A stretch of 64,000 bases of DNA from an uncultured Clostridia bacterium (GCA_944332995.1 CALVKR010000003.1:124001-188000), one strand, 5' to 3'; shown: positions 25,431-34,154, counted from the first letter of the stretch. The notes: generated by a model not told the origin, from the sequence alone. Numbers and translations are program-made.

Positions 25431-25682
25431 CCTGTCATCCTATTCTCAAACGGCGCAACGTCTACACGCCATTTACCGTGAAGGACGAATTTTTCACTAT
25501 ATGTTTTACGGCAAATTCATAATACGCAAAAGGCATATGGCAGTCTTAAAATCAAAGGCAAACGGAACGCGCAAATCAACGAAAATCTGCCACAATAAAA
25601 TTTGCAATAAATGTCGCAATAAATTATATGAAAATTATATAAAAATCACTTTCTTAATTCGACGCCTTTTTTCAAATTTTTT

Positions 25683-25707
25683 AAAAGGACGGGCAATCTG
25701 CCAGTCC
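25683..25707 (-). terminator. Intrinsic terminator of the AMP-forming ligase gene
   Basis: On the minus strand GGAC-T-GGCA, loop GAT, TGCC-C-GTCC forms a stem with one mismatch (25687-25707), followed by TTTT and more A/T. Confidence 0.6.
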
Positions 25708-25738
25708 GTAAATTTTCCGTGGTTTAAGTGTTTTAAGT

Positions 25739-27301
25739 CTATTGTCCGCCGGTAAGAATTTTTACTCCCTCGTTTAAATAATCGTCTTTAGATAAAAGTT
25801 TATAATCTATTTTGCCCATTTCCGTATAAGGCATTTCGGCAAGCTGCTCGATTTGCGAGGGTATATTCCAACGGGAAAGTTTTGTTTTGACAGCGTCTAA
25901 TATCTTTTTGGCAATAGCGTCGTCTAAAACGAAACCTTCTTTGAGTTCTACAAACAATTTAATAAACGGCTTGCCCGTTTCATCGTATTTGCAAACGGCG
26001 CAGCTACAACACACCTCGTCGATAGAATCTGCGACAAGTTCGATTTCGATGGGAAATACGTTTATTCCCGATATTTTTATAAGTCTTTTTTCTCTACCCT
26101 TGAAAAAGAGATTTCCGTTCTCGTCCTGCGTGGCGAGGTCGCCGCTCTTTAGCCATTTCACGCCGTCAACTTCTACAAAAGGATTTTTGCTGTCGCCGAC
26201 GTACCCTTTCATAAGCTGGTCGCCGCTCATCAAAATCTCGCCGACCAAGCCGCATTTTACTTCCTTTAAATTTTCGTCGACGATTTTAATATCCACGCCC
26301 TTTAACGGCTTGCCTATCGAATCTTTAACGCAGTCTACGTTTAGGGTGCAAACGCTCGCCATCTCGGTCAGACCGTATCCCTGCGTGATTTTAAGATTAA
26401 GTCCCGCTTCGGCAAACTTTTTCTCCGCCGCTAAAACGAGCTCCTCCGACAGGGTATCTCCCCCGACGTATACGAACTTGACCGTTTTGAAACACTCGGC
26501 AAAGTTTGGCTTTTTTATCATTCTTTTTAGCATATTGGGGATTATGTTGATACAGGTAACCTTATAATGCTTCAGTGTCCAAAGCGCCTTCGTTGCGCTG
26601 AAGTTGGGAAGCAGACAGCATGTCATTCTTGCGCAAAGAGAGGCGTGAATCGTTGCCACAAGTCCGAATCCGTGAAAGAGCGGAAGGCAGGCAAGCATTT
26701 TATCTCTCTCGTCGAAGTGGTGGTTTATCGTATCGAACATATTCGCTACCAGTGCGTTTACGTTTTTGTTGGTAAGAGCGCTCGTCTTAGGCGTGCCGCT
26801 CGTTCCCGACGAGTGCATATATACCGCCACGTCATCACCGTCACTGTGATACGGCTCAAACTTGACCGATTTTTTGAGCCCTATATAGAGTTTTTCGTAT
26901 ACCGGACAAACGACTATCTTTGCGTCACCGACGAGCTTTTTGTATTTAAAATAATTTATGTCGGATAGCAGACAGATTTTGGGTTTGATGAGGTCCAAAG
27001 ATTTCTTAAATGTTTCAGGATTCGATTTGGGATAATGCACGCTCACCGCCGCACCTATTCTGTTTGCGGCATACATTGCCACAAGCGCCTGCGGACAGTT
27101 GGGCAAACTCATGGCGATATTGTCGCCCGCTTTTACGCCCATAGCCACGAAACTGCCGGCGACTCTTTCTACCTCTTTTAAAAAAAGAAAAATCTCCCGT
27201 TTTTCAAAACGGTAGATATAGGCGTCGCCATAAAACGTAGTGCGATAATTTCTCATAAAATCGAACATCGTTTGATTTAGTTTTACTTTTGAATAATCCA
27301 T
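25739..27301 (-). CDS. Class I adenylate-forming enzyme (acyl-CoA synthetase-like)
   Basis: This 520-residue cytoplasmic enzyme activates a carboxylic acid as acyl-AMP, most likely giving the CoA thioester. Motifs appear in order: HSSGTSGTPKTSALTN (P-loop, about residue 163), GYGLTEMASV (about 308), KSGDLA with GREKRLIKISGINVFPIEIE (about 390-425), and the catalytic lysine in MGKIDYKLL near 500. The length is normal for fatty-acid or aromatic acyl-CoA ligases; substrate specificity cannot be told. GAGGT precedes the ATG. It is monocistronic with its own promoter and terminator. Confidence 0.88.
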   Translation of the reverse strand: MDYSKVKLNQTMFDFMRNYRTTFYGDAYIYRFEKREIFLFLKEVERVAGSFVAMGVKAGDNIAMSLPNCPQALVAMYAANRIGAAVSVHYPKSNPETFKKSLDLIKPKICLLSDINYFKYKKLVGDAKIVVCPVYEKLYIGLKKSVKFEPYHSDGDDVAVYMHSSGTSGTPKTSALTNKNVNALVANMFDTINHHFDERDKMLACLPLFHGFGLVATIHASLCARMTCCLLPNFSATKALWTLKHYKVTCINIIPNMLKRMIKKPNFAECFKTVKFVYVGGDTLSEELVLAAEKKFAEAGLNLKITQGYGLTEMASVCTLNVDCVKDSIGKPLKGVDIKIVDENLKEVKCGLVGEILMSGDQLMKGYVGDSKNPFVEVDGVKWLKSGDLATQDENGNLFFKGREKRLIKISGINVFPIEIELVADSIDEVCCSCAVCKYDETGKPFIKLFVELKEGFVLDDAIAKKILDAVKTKLSRWNIPSQIEQLAEMPYTEMGKIDYKLLSKDDYLNEGVKILTGGQ

Positions 27302-27317
27302 CTTTTACCTCAAATTC

Positions 27318-27346
27318 ATTATAGAAAATGTTTAAGGCAAAGTCAA
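27318..27346 (-). promoter_or_regulatory. Sigma-A promoter of the acyl-CoA-synthetase-like gene
   Basis: TTGACT (27341-27346), 17 bases, TATAAT (27318-27323) on the minus strand. Confidence 0.8.
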
Positions 27347-27521
27347 TATCCATTTTTATTTATTACTTTAATTTTACCTGCCCTATATAGCTTTAACCGC
27401 CTTAAAAACTGCTTAAACAAAAACGCCACATATGAGTCTAAAGATTATTCACGGCGCAAAGCTGCGAGCCTGAGTTAAATGCCGTGGCTCTGCCTTAGTC
27501 TATAAGCCGCTGTTTAAATCC

Positions 27522-27600
27522 CTTTTTTTATCCGCCTTATTTGTCCGTTTTATTTATCCGCAGTTATTTTTCTTCCGTTATTTTTGCAATTTTTGCCAAG
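27522..27600. repeat. Degenerate T-rich repeats with TCCG boxes
   Basis: Plus-strand units such as TATCCGCCTTATT, TGTCCGTTTTATT, TATCCGCAGTTATTTT and TCTTCCGTTATTTT follow one another with a period of 13-16. They resemble, in style rather than exact sequence, the repeat fields near 3.4, 4.7 and 44.5 kb. Confidence 0.4.
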
Positions 27601-27781
27601 GGTTTCGCCGCAGTTTTTTACCGTTTATTGTCCTGCCGTTATTTTATACCCCTTCCCGATTTTCAAACGAAAGCGCAACGAGATAAGCCTAAGCCTTAGC
27701 TCACCTTAAAAGCAAGTGGGAATAACTAGGCACTTATGCCGAAGGCGAATATCAAAGCGGATATGGCAAAAGTTTTGAAAT

Positions 27782-27809
27782 AAAAAACCGTCGCACAAAT
27801 GTGCGACGG
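27782..27809 (-). terminator. Intrinsic terminator of gap
   Basis: A perfect nine-base stem CCGTCGCAC/GTGCGACGG (27788-27809) is followed on the minus strand by TTTTTTATTT. Confidence 0.9.
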
Positions 27810-27828
27810 CTTGTTTATTTTATAGATT

Positions 27829-28842
27829 TTAGAGTTCAGCAAAGTATTTGATTGTTCTGACCATCTGAGAAGTATAGCTGTTTTCGTTGTCATACCAAGA
27901 AACAACCTGAACTTGCGTGTTGCCGTCTTCCATAGGAGCAACCATGGTTTGGGTGGCGTCGAAGATAGAACCGAATTTAGAACCGATGATATCGGAAGAA
28001 ACGATTTGGTCTTCATTGTATCCGAAAGACTCGGTTGCGGCGGCCTTCATAGCTGCGTTGATGCCTTCAACAGTTGCCTGTCCTTTAACGACAGCGACCA
28101 AGATAGTGGTGGAGCCGGTAGGAGTAGGAACACGCTGAGCGGAACCGATAAGTTTGCCGTTGAGCTCGGGGATAACCAAGCCGATTGCTTTAGCTGCGCC
28201 GGTGCTGTTAGGAACGATGTTGCAAGCAGCGGCTCTCGAACGACGGAGATCGCCTTTTCTTTGAGGTCCGTCAAGAGGCATTTGATCGCCGGTGTAAGCG
28301 TGAACGGTGGTCATGATACCGGACATTATGGGCATATAATCGTTAAGAGCTTTAGCCATAGGAGCAAGACAGTTGGTGGTGCAGGAAGCTGCGGAGATGA
28401 TGGTGTCGTCCTTGGTCAAGGTCTTGTGGTTTACGTTAAATACGATGGTGGGAAGGTCTTTACCCGCGGGAGCGGAAATAACGACTTTGCGTGCGCCTGC
28501 GTTGATGTGAGCCTGAGCCTTTTCCTTTGAGGTATAGAAACCGGTGCACTCCAAAACGACGTCAACGCCGATTTTACCCCAGGGGCAGTTTGCGGCATCC
28601 TTTTCCGCATAGATTTTGATTTCTTTTCCGTCAACGATGATTGAATCCTCGGTTGCTTTTACGTCGTGAGTCAAAGCGTAGTTGCCTTGAGTTGAGTCAT
28701 ACTTCAAAAGATGAGCCAACATAGTGGGGCTTGTGAGGTCGTTGATAGCGACGACTTCATATCCTTTTGCTCCGAACATTTGTCTGAATGCAAGACGGCC
28801 GATTCTACCAAAACCGTTGATAGCGACTTTTACATTTGCCAT
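27829..28842 (-). CDS. gap: Glyceraldehyde-3-phosphate dehydrogenase
   Basis: This 337-residue glycolytic enzyme oxidises and phosphorylates glyceraldehyde-3-phosphate with NAD+. The NAD-binding start [18 protein letters not shown], catalytic cysteine in [10 protein letters not shown], catalytic histidine in [10 protein letters not shown] and the C-terminal [13 protein letters not shown] block are all intact. Length is standard. GGAGG lies before the ATG. It stands alone and is not joined to pgk or tpi. Base composition and codon choice look like those of a highly expressed gene (many GCT, GTT and AAG codons). Confidence 0.97.
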   Translation of the reverse strand: MANVKVAINGFGRIGRLAFRQMFGAKGYEVVAINDLTSPTMLAHLLKYDSTQGNYALTHDVKATEDSIIVDGKEIKIYAEKDAANCPWGKIGVDVVLECTGFYTSKEKAQAHINAGARKVVISAPAGKDLPTIVFNVNHKTLTKDDTIISAASCTTNCLAPMAKALNDYMPIMSGIMTTVHAYTGDQMPLDGPQRKGDLRRSRAAACNIVPNSTGAAKAIGLVIPELNGKLIGSAQRVPTPTGSTTILVAVVKGQATVEGINAAMKAAATESFGYNEDQIVSSDIIGSKFGSIFDATQTMVAPMEDGNTQVQVVSWYDNENSYTSQMVRTIKYFAEL

Positions 28843-28878
28843 TATTAAATTCCTCCAAAATTTAATCTTATTTTATTT

Positions 28879-28907
28879 ATTATATTCTATAATTTTTTAT
28901 CGATTAA
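28879..28907 (-). promoter_or_regulatory. Putative promoter of gap
   Basis: TATAAT (28879-28884) with TTAATC (28902-28907) 17 bases upstream; an alternative is TAGAAT with TTGTCT, also 17 bases apart and shifted five bases. One of the two is likely used. Confidence 0.55.
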
Positions 28908-28945
28908 GACAAGCAATTTAAGCAATTTTTTTAATTTACTTTGCA

Positions 28946-30064
28946 TTACTTGAGAAAGTCGGGATTGAGCCCCTTAAGCTCGGGAAGAATAAACAGTCCG
29001 TTTTTCCTGACGAGTTTTCCGTCAAAATAGATTTCCCCTCCGCCGTATTCCTCGGTGTGAACCTGCACCAAATCCCAATGGATAGCGCTCTGATTGCCGT
29101 TATAAGCGTCCTCGTAACACGAGCCCGGGGTAAAGTGTATAGAGCCGGATATTTTTTCGTCGAAAAGGATATCCCCCATCGGTTTTTCTATATACGGATT
29201 GAGCCCGAAAGAAAACTCTCCTACGTATCTTGCCCCCTCGTCCGTATTGAAAACCTCGTTTATCTTTTCACGGTGGTTGGCGTCCGCTTTAACTATCTTT
29301 CCGTCTTTAAACTCAAGACGCACGTTTTCAAACATAGTGCCGTTTTCGATTGAGCCGACGTTATATGTTATCACCCCGTTTACGCTGTCACGGACGGGAG
29401 CCGTGTAAACCTCGCCGTCGGGAATGTTGCATTTGCCTGCGCATTTGATTGCGGGAATACCTTTGATTGAAAAAGTGATATCCGTATCCTTTGCCAAAAT
29501 TCTGACTTTATCCGTCCTGTTCATAAGCTCGACAAGCGGAGTCATGGCGTCGGACATCTTTTGATAATCGAGGTTGCAAACGTCGAAAAAGTAGTCCTCA
29601 AACCTTTCCGTGCTCATTTTCGACAGTTGGCTCATTCCTTCGGTGGGATAGCGCAGTATGACCCACTTCGTCTTTGCCACCCTGATATTGTGATGCACTC
29701 TTTGGGCGTATACGCTGTTATAATTTTTCATTTTGGCGGCTTTGACGTCGCTTAGCTCGAAGTTGTTCTGACCGCCCCTGACGCCGATATAGGCGTCCAT
29801 CTGATTCATAAACTCTTCGTCGCGCTTTGCCATTATCTCCCAGTATTTTTCGTCTGAGCCCATCAGAATCTCTCTTTTGATGCGATTGTCCGACATAAAC
29901 ACGAAAGGATATCCGCCCACGGCGTATATTTCCCTTACGAGATGCGCTACAAGCTGATAATCCACGCCCGATACGTCAATCCAGACCTTTTCGCCCTTTT
30001 TGACTGAGCAGGAATAATTAACTAAATTTTTTGCCAATTTTTCGAGTCTTGCGTCTGTAATCAT
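28946..30064 (-). CDS. M29 family aminopeptidase (AmpS/PepS type)
   Basis: This 372-residue protein matches thermophilic-type M29 metallo-aminopeptidases, which remove N-terminal residues in the cytoplasm. Metal-site segments are visible: NIPDGEVYTAPV (Glu ligand, near residue 218), RYVGEFSFGLNP (Glu, about 282), GSIHFTPGSCYED (His, about 312) and SAIHWDLVQ (His and Asp, about 330). The length is close to the family norm of 370-410. AGGAGG lies six bases before the ATG. It is divergent from fba. Confidence 0.92.
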   Translation of the reverse strand: MITDARLEKLAKNLVNYSCSVKKGEKVWIDVSGVDYQLVAHLVREIYAVGGYPFVFMSDNRIKREILMGSDEKYWEIMAKRDEEFMNQMDAYIGVRGGQNNFELSDVKAAKMKNYNSVYAQRVHHNIRVAKTKWVILRYPTEGMSQLSKMSTERFEDYFFDVCNLDYQKMSDAMTPLVELMNRTDKVRILAKDTDITFSIKGIPAIKCAGKCNIPDGEVYTAPVRDSVNGVITYNVGSIENGTMFENVRLEFKDGKIVKADANHREKINEVFNTDEGARYVGEFSFGLNPYIEKPMGDILFDEKISGSIHFTPGSCYEDAYNGNQSAIHWDLVQVHTEEYGGGEIYFDGKLVRKNGLFILPELKGLNPDFLK

Positions 30065-30086
30065 ATTGCCTCCTGTTTACTTTTAT

Positions 30087-30115
30087 ATTTTAGACCTTAC
30101 ACCTTAAAAATACAA
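30087..30115 (-). promoter_or_regulatory. Promoter of the M29 aminopeptidase gene
   Basis: TTGTAT (30110-30115), 17 bases, TAAAAT (30087-30092) on the minus strand. Confidence 0.6.
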
Positions 30116-30147
30116 TAAATTTTAATCAAAATTAAATAAATAATTTG

Positions 30148-30190
30148 ACAATGTTATTGTGTTATTTTTCAAATTGTTATACAATATAAC
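30148..30190 (+). promoter_or_regulatory. fba upstream region with two small inverted repeats
   Basis: ACAAT-GTT-ATTGT (30148-30160) and GTTATA-CAA-TATAAC (30176-30190) lie 30-75 bases before the fba start. The second contains a -10-like TATAAC. A TTGACA at 30145-30150 has no good -10 at 17 bases. The repeats could be operator sites for a glycolytic regulator, or chance features of AT-rich DNA. Confidence 0.35.
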
Positions 30191-30220
30191 TAATCTTTAA
30201 AATATTTTTTGGAGGGAATT

Positions 30221-31183
30221 ATGCCTTTAGTAACATCAACCGAAATGTTTAAAAAAGCATACGAGGGCGGATACGCAATCGGCGCTTTTAACGTAAACAA
30301 TATGGAAATCGTTCAGGCTATCACGGAAGCCTGCAAGGAAGAAAAAGCCCCTGTCATTTTGCAAGTCAGCAAAGGCGCAAGAGCTTATGCCAACCACACC
30401 TATCTTGTCAAACTTGTGGAAGCGGCGGTCATCGAATGCCCCGATATCCCCATCGTTTTGCACCTTGACCACGGCCCGGATTTCGAAACCTGCAAAGCCT
30501 GTATCGACGGCGGTTTCACGTCCGTTATGATTGACGGCTCGAGCCACTCGTTTAAAGACAATATCGAATTGACCAAAAAGGTAGTCGAATACGCTCACGA
30601 CCACGGCGTCGTCGTCGAGGGCGAGCTTGGAACGCTTGCCGGCATCGAAGACGAAGTTAGCCACGAAGAGGGCTCTTATACACGCCCGGAGGAAGTGGAA
30701 GAATTTGTTTCCAAAACAGGCGTCGACTCACTCGCTATCGCCATCGGCACAAGCCACGGCGCATATAAATTCAAACCCGAACAATGCACGGTAAACGAAA
30801 AGGGAATACTTGTTCCCCCCACTCTCCGTTTCGACATTCTCGAGGACGTCAGCCGCAGATTGCCCATGTTCCCGATAGTCTTGCACGGAAGCTCATCCGT
30901 TCCTCAAGAATATGTCAAAATGGTCAACGACAACGGCGGCAAAATGCCCAACGCTATCGGCGTTCCCGAAGAACAGCTCCGTAAAGCGGCAAGCCTCTCC
31001 GTCTGCAAAATCAACATCGATTCAGACCTGCGCCTTGCCATGACGGGAACGATTCGTAAGTTCTTCAACGAGCACCCCGACAAGTTTGACCCCAGAGAAT
31101 ATCTCAAGCCGGCAAGAGCAAACATAAAAGAAGTCGTCCGCCACAAGCTCATCGACGTGCTCGGCTGCGCAGGCAAAGCATAA
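30221..31183 (+). CDS. fba: Fructose-bisphosphate aldolase, class II
   Basis: This 320-residue zinc-dependent aldolase splits fructose-1,6-bisphosphate in glycolysis. HLDHGPDFETCKACIDGGF (first zinc histidine), EGELGTLAGIEDEV (catalytic/metal acidic region), LHGSSSVPQEYV (phosphate and metal site) and INIDSDLRLAMTG near the C-terminus are intact. The start at 30221 follows GGAGG by six bases; an upstream in-frame codon lies before that site and was rejected. It is monocistronic, with a strong terminator after it. Confidence 0.96.
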   Translation: MPLVTSTEMFKKAYEGGYAIGAFNVNNMEIVQAITEACKEEKAPVILQVSKGARAYANHTYLVKLVEAAVIECPDIPIVLHLDHGPDFETCKACIDGGFTSVMIDGSSHSFKDNIELTKKVVEYAHDHGVVVEGELGTLAGIEDEVSHEEGSYTRPEEVEEFVSKTGVDSLAIAIGTSHGAYKFKPEQCTVNEKGILVPPTLRFDILEDVSRRLPMFPIVLHGSSSVPQEYVKMVNDNGGKMPNAIGVPEEQLRKAASLSVCKINIDSDLRLAMTGTIRKFFNEHPDKFDPREYLKPARANIKEVVRHKLIDVLGCAGKA

Positions 31184-31223
31184 CCGCTTGACGTATCGGT
31201 AAACAGACAAATAAAATTGCAAC

Positions 31224-31253
31224 AAAAAACCCGCTCCCAAGAGCGGGTTTTTT
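31224..31253 (+). terminator. Bidirectional terminator between fba and the COG2426 gene
   Basis: Stem CCCGCTC/GAGCGGG (31230-31247) with CCAA loop, six T after and six A before, so it works for both converging genes. Confidence 0.9.
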
Positions 31254-31320
31254 AAACCGTTTTTAAACTTTTTCAACCGACTGACGGTCGGACGAATATA
31301 ACAAATCGAAAAACAAAAAT

Positions 31321-32277
31321 TTACTCTTTTGAGGCGTCGGTTTTTGCCTTAGCGTTTTCACCGTCCGATTGTTCCTTGGCATTTTCGACGTCTGCGCCGT
31401 GTCCCAAGGCTTCGTTTTCGCCTTCGCTATGCAAAATGCCCATATCTGTTTTTTTGCCGCCCTGCGGCTTTAAAAGGTCTGCCGTGTCCGTGCTGTCGGT
31501 GACAGCGTTTACACTCTCGGCTGTTTCTTCCGCAGTCGATTGCGAGGTTTTATCGCACAAAGCCAGGCATTCGGTATTATCCGTGCTCTCCTGTCCGTTT
31601 TCGATTGCCTGAACGTCGCCGTCGTTTCCGGCGTTCTCTCCCGATAAAGCCTTTTTCTTTTTCCTCTTTATTACCGCAACGGTAAAGGATATGACAAGCG
31701 ACAAAACGACGAGAGCAAGGAACGCATATAAAATGATGTCTATATATTTAACGGGAATAAACGCCGTAAGCAAAGTGAGGATACATGCCGCAATAAAGTT
31801 TCCGATAAACACGGCAAGAGCCGCTTTCCACAGCTTGAAATCCATAAAAGCACCCACGCCGCTGCCAGTCCATGCGCCCGTAAAAGGCAAGGGCACGCCG
31901 ACAAACAGCGTCAGACCCAAAAACTTTTTAGAATCGGAACTCATCTTTTTTGTCAGCTTTCCTCCCTGAGCCTTTTTGTTTACGCCCTCTGCCCTGCTTT
32001 GAAAAAGGTCCTCGAAGAACGCCGCGATTTTGCCGAACACTTTTGTCTTTTTCAGCTTATTTAAAATGGGTCTTAAACATAGCAACAGCGGAATAATCAC
32101 CACGCTGGAGCCTGCAAGACTGACGAACATACCGGCAATACGGTGCACGTCCGGCATACCGGCGATAAGAATAATCGCTCCTCTCAATTCGATGATAGGA
32201 ATGATGGAAATCAAAAATAACGTAAGATAATTATTCCCCGTAACGGATTGAAAAAAATCTACAATAGTTTGTGTCAT
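31321..32277 (-). CDS. COG2426 / small multidrug export family membrane protein with acidic tail
   Basis: This 318-residue protein has about four to five hydrophobic segments in residues 1-220 and the family motifs IIPIIELRGAIILI and FVGVPLPFTGAWTGSG. PF06695 was named after small multidrug export proteins, but function is poorly supported. After a basic stretch (KRKKKKALS) follows a hydrophilic tail of about 100 residues rich in Glu, Asp, Ser and Thr, which is not part of the usual 150-180-residue family. There is no Shine-Dalgarno site; the promoter -10 ends only 11 bases before the ATG. Confidence 0.85.
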   Translation of the reverse strand: MTQTIVDFFQSVTGNNYLTLFLISIIPIIELRGAIILIAGMPDVHRIAGMFVSLAGSSVVIIPLLLCLRPILNKLKKTKVFGKIAAFFEDLFQSRAEGVNKKAQGGKLTKKMSSDSKKFLGLTLFVGVPLPFTGAWTGSGVGAFMDFKLWKAALAVFIGNFIAACILTLLTAFIPVKYIDIILYAFLALVVLSLVISFTVAVIKRKKKKALSGENAGNDGDVQAIENGQESTDNTECLALCDKTSQSTAEETAESVNAVTDSTDTADLLKPQGGKKTDMGILHSEGENEALGHGADVENAKEQSDGENAKAKTDASKE

Positions 32278-32288
32278 ATTACTTTTTA

Positions 32289-32317
32289 ATTATAAACAAT
32301 TTCTTGATTATAGTCAA
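32289..32317 (-). promoter_or_regulatory. Promoter of the COG2426 gene, predicted near-leaderless
   Basis: TTGACT (32312-32317), 17 bases, TATAAT (32289-32294) on the minus strand. The predicted start of transcription is about 4-6 bases before the ATG at 32277. It overlaps the divergent promoter at 32304-32332. Confidence 0.75.
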
Positions 32318-32332
32318 TCAATACATTATAAT
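32304..32332 (+). promoter_or_regulatory. Promoter of the TtcA-like gene
   Basis: TTGATT (32304-32309), 17 bases, TATAAT (32327-32332). Its -35 lies inside the spacer and -35 of the opposite promoter, so the two cannot be bound at the same time. Confidence 0.75.
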
Positions 32333-32364
32333 ATTCCCGTAACCTTAATATGACAAGGAGCTTT

Positions 32365-33096
32365 ATGCAAAAGATTTTAAGTGCTTTAAGACGAGCGGTA
32401 AACGACTTTAATATGATAGAGGACGGCGACAAAATCGTTGTCGGGCTTTCGGGAGGCAAGGACAGCATTCTTTTGGTTTCTGCCTTAAAAGCGTTCCAGA
32501 GGTTTTCCCCTGCCCGTTTCGAGCTTGAGGCGGTAACTATCGATATAGGCTTTTCAGACGTCGACCAAGCGGAAGTGGAAAGGACAGTCGAATATCTCAA
32601 AAAAATTGACGTCCCCTACCATAGAGAAAAAACTCAGATAGCCGAAATTGTTTTCGACGTAAGAAAGGAGAGCAATCCTTGCAGCCTATGCGCAAAAATG
32701 AGAAGGGGTGCGCTCAACAACTATATAAACTCTGTCGGAGCAAACGTGCTTGCGCTCGGACACAACGCCGACGACGTAGCCGAAACGCTTTTGATGTCTA
32801 TGTGTTTTGAAGGCAGGCTTTCCACTTTTCAACCCGTATCGTTTATGGACAGAAGCAAGGTAAGACTTATCCGTCCGCTCATATATATCGACGAAAAAGA
32901 TATAAAGGGCGTCGTAAAGAGATACGATATGCCAATTATACACAACCCCTGCCCGAGCAATTTCAATTCTAAAAGGCAATGGGCAAAAGAAACGATAGCG
33001 GCGCTTAACAAGCAAATTCCGTTTGCCGAGGACAGAATCAAAAGCGCAATATTTCACCCGGAAAGAAACAATCTTTGGGAAAAACCGAAAAAATAA
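32365..33096 (+). CDS. TtcA-like tRNA 2-thiocytidine biosynthesis protein
   Basis: This 243-residue ATP pyrophosphatase has the PP-loop SGGKDS near residue 31, a CXXC pair in NPCSLCAKMRRGAL, a GHNADDVAETLLM segment, and a third cysteine in HNPCPSNF. This is the TtcA arrangement in which three cysteines hold a 4Fe-4S cluster. TtcA thiolates cytidine 32 in some tRNAs; clostridial members of the family are less well tested. AAGGAG lies four bases before the chosen ATG at 32365; the in-frame ATG five codons earlier lies before that site. Confidence 0.88.
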   Translation: MQKILSALRRAVNDFNMIEDGDKIVVGLSGGKDSILLVSALKAFQRFSPARFELEAVTIDIGFSDVDQAEVERTVEYLKKIDVPYHREKTQIAEIVFDVRKESNPCSLCAKMRRGALNNYINSVGANVLALGHNADDVAETLLMSMCFEGRLSTFQPVSFMDRSKVRLIRPLIYIDEKDIKGVVKRYDMPIIHNPCPSNFNSKRQWAKETIAALNKQIPFAEDRIKSAIFHPERNNLWEKPKK

Positions 33097-33118
33097 AAAG
33101 ACGGCGCTGCCGTCTTTT
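33096..33118 (+). terminator. Bidirectional terminator after the TtcA-like gene
   Basis: AAAAGACGGC/GCCGTCTTTT stem with GCT loop begins at the stop codon. A/T runs on both sides allow use by the converging M23 gene as well. Confidence 0.8.
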
Positions 33119-33198
33119 CATTTACCTTAATTTATCGGTTTTCATAAAACGATTTATGCAAGTTGGTTTATTTGACGTTTTTGAATTGCCGTTTTAAA

Positions 33199-33846
33199 TT
33201 ATTTTTCGTCATAGACGAGCACTTCCGTCGGATTGATGAGTTCGCCGTCACGGTAAACTTCAAAGTGAAGATGCACGCCGTCAAGATATTCGCTTCCCAT
33301 GCTGTCGGACATCTCGCCGATAACGTCGCCGCCTTTAACGGTATCGCCCACTTCAACGGGCACTTCTGCCGCTAAAGAACAGTATTTCGTAGTGATTGAA
33401 TCCTCGTGCTCGATGACGACGTAGTAGCCGTCCAAAATATTGTAGTCCACTTCGATGACGGTGCCGTCTGCGCTTGCGTATACGTTTTTATCGCTGTCCG
33501 AAACAAAATCGATTGCCTCGTGCGTCTCGTATTTGCCGAGCGACTGATTGTAAAATACCGACGAAGCGGTATAATCGTTAGTTACCGTTCCGGTTGAAGG
33601 TGCGGCAAAAGTAGTCGTTTCGGCAGGCTTTTGCTCGTCGCCGTTATCCGGCGTTTTGTCGTCGTCGTCGTCGACTACGTCGGCAGGTCCGTCCACGCTT
33701 ATGTTTGCGTTTGTATCGGTCTTACTTTGAGTTACCGCAACGCCCACCATAGTGGCTACAGCGCCTATACACAAAACTATTAAAAAATAATAGCCGTTCT
33801 TTTTAAAAAAGGTCTTTACCTTTGTCCATATTTCTTTTTTATCCAT
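33199..33846 (-). CDS. SpoIIQ-like M23 (LytM) peptidase
   Basis: This 215-residue membrane-anchored protein has one transmembrane helix (about residues 19-39), an acidic linker (DVVDDDDDKTPDN) and a C-terminal M23 domain. Zinc-site residues are kept: His and Asp in THEAIDF and the HXH pair in VHLHFEVY. SpoIIQ sits in the forespore membrane, faces the mother-cell protein SpoIIIAH and forms the engulfment channel. Bacillus SpoIIQ lacks an active zinc site, whereas clostridial versions often keep it, as here. GGAGG precedes the ATG, and a sigma-F-like promoter is visible. A vegetative M23 endopeptidase is the alternative. Confidence 0.85.
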   Translation of the reverse strand: MDKKEIWTKVKTFFKKNGYYFLIVLCIGAVATMVGVAVTQSKTDTNANISVDGPADVVDDDDDKTPDNGDEQKPAETTTFAAPSTGTVTNDYTASSVFYNQSLGKYETHEAIDFVSDSDKNVYASADGTVIEVDYNILDGYYVVIEHEDSITTKYCSLAAEVPVEVGDTVKGGDVIGEMSDSMGSEYLDGVHLHFEVYRDGELINPTEVLVYDEK

Positions 33847-33865
33847 AAATACCTCCGCTGAGGTG

Positions 33866-33893
33866 AGTATTGCCTAAGATTTGATTTTTATAC
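33866..33893 (-). promoter_or_regulatory. Candidate sigma-F promoter of the spoIIQ-like gene
   Basis: On the minus strand GTATA (33889-33893), 14 bases, GGCAATACT (33866-33874). This fits the sigma-F elements GYWTA and GGNNANANT known from Bacillus, with a spacer one base shorter than usual. It lies about 19 bases before the start codon. Confidence 0.55.
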
Positions 33894-34053
33894 GAAAAAT
33901 TTTATTTTTTTAAATTTTCAATTTTATCTTCATTGAGCTGTTTAAATTTTAGATTGCTTGGGATAATTCGACTTGTTTATCCAAACCCTGCCCTGCCTTG
34001 CCGTATTTTATTAACTTTTAAATTCCCTCTTAAATTGCAAATGTCGATAAAAA

Positions 34054-34077
34054 CAAAAAAAGGCGGTCAATCCGCCT
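34054..34077 (-). terminator. Intrinsic terminator of the symporter operon
   Basis: AGGCGG/CCGCCT stem (34061-34077) with a five-base loop, followed on the minus strand by a run of T residues. Confidence 0.85.
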
Positions 34078-34154
34078 CTTTAAACGTCAATAAATTTAAA
34101 CTGTCATTTGTGTTAACTTGCCGAAAACAGTTTGCTTTAAGCCCTGCTCGTTTT

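Larger units (their letters stand above)
25307..25738. other. Gene-free stretch between spoVG and the acyl-CoA-synthetase-like gene
   Basis: These 432 bases hold two hairpins for spoVG and one terminator for the convergent gene. The middle part (25431-25680) is AT-rich, has no ribosome site or coherent frame on either strand, and shows no other structure I can support. Confidence 0.55.
27302..27828. other. Gene-free stretch between ligase and gap genes
   Basis: Of these 527 bases, the right end holds the gap terminator (27782-27809) and the left end the ligase promoter (27318-27346). Between lie about 430 bases with no supported gene. The part 27522-27600 has loose T-rich repeats containing TCCG boxes. 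No RNA gene was recognised. Confidence 0.5.

Noticed and set aside
25414-25755. 113-codon plus-strand frame after spoVG
   Set aside because: It starts inside the spoVG terminator, has no ribosome site, and the sequence is AT-rich with no domain. It also runs into the convergent ligase gene.
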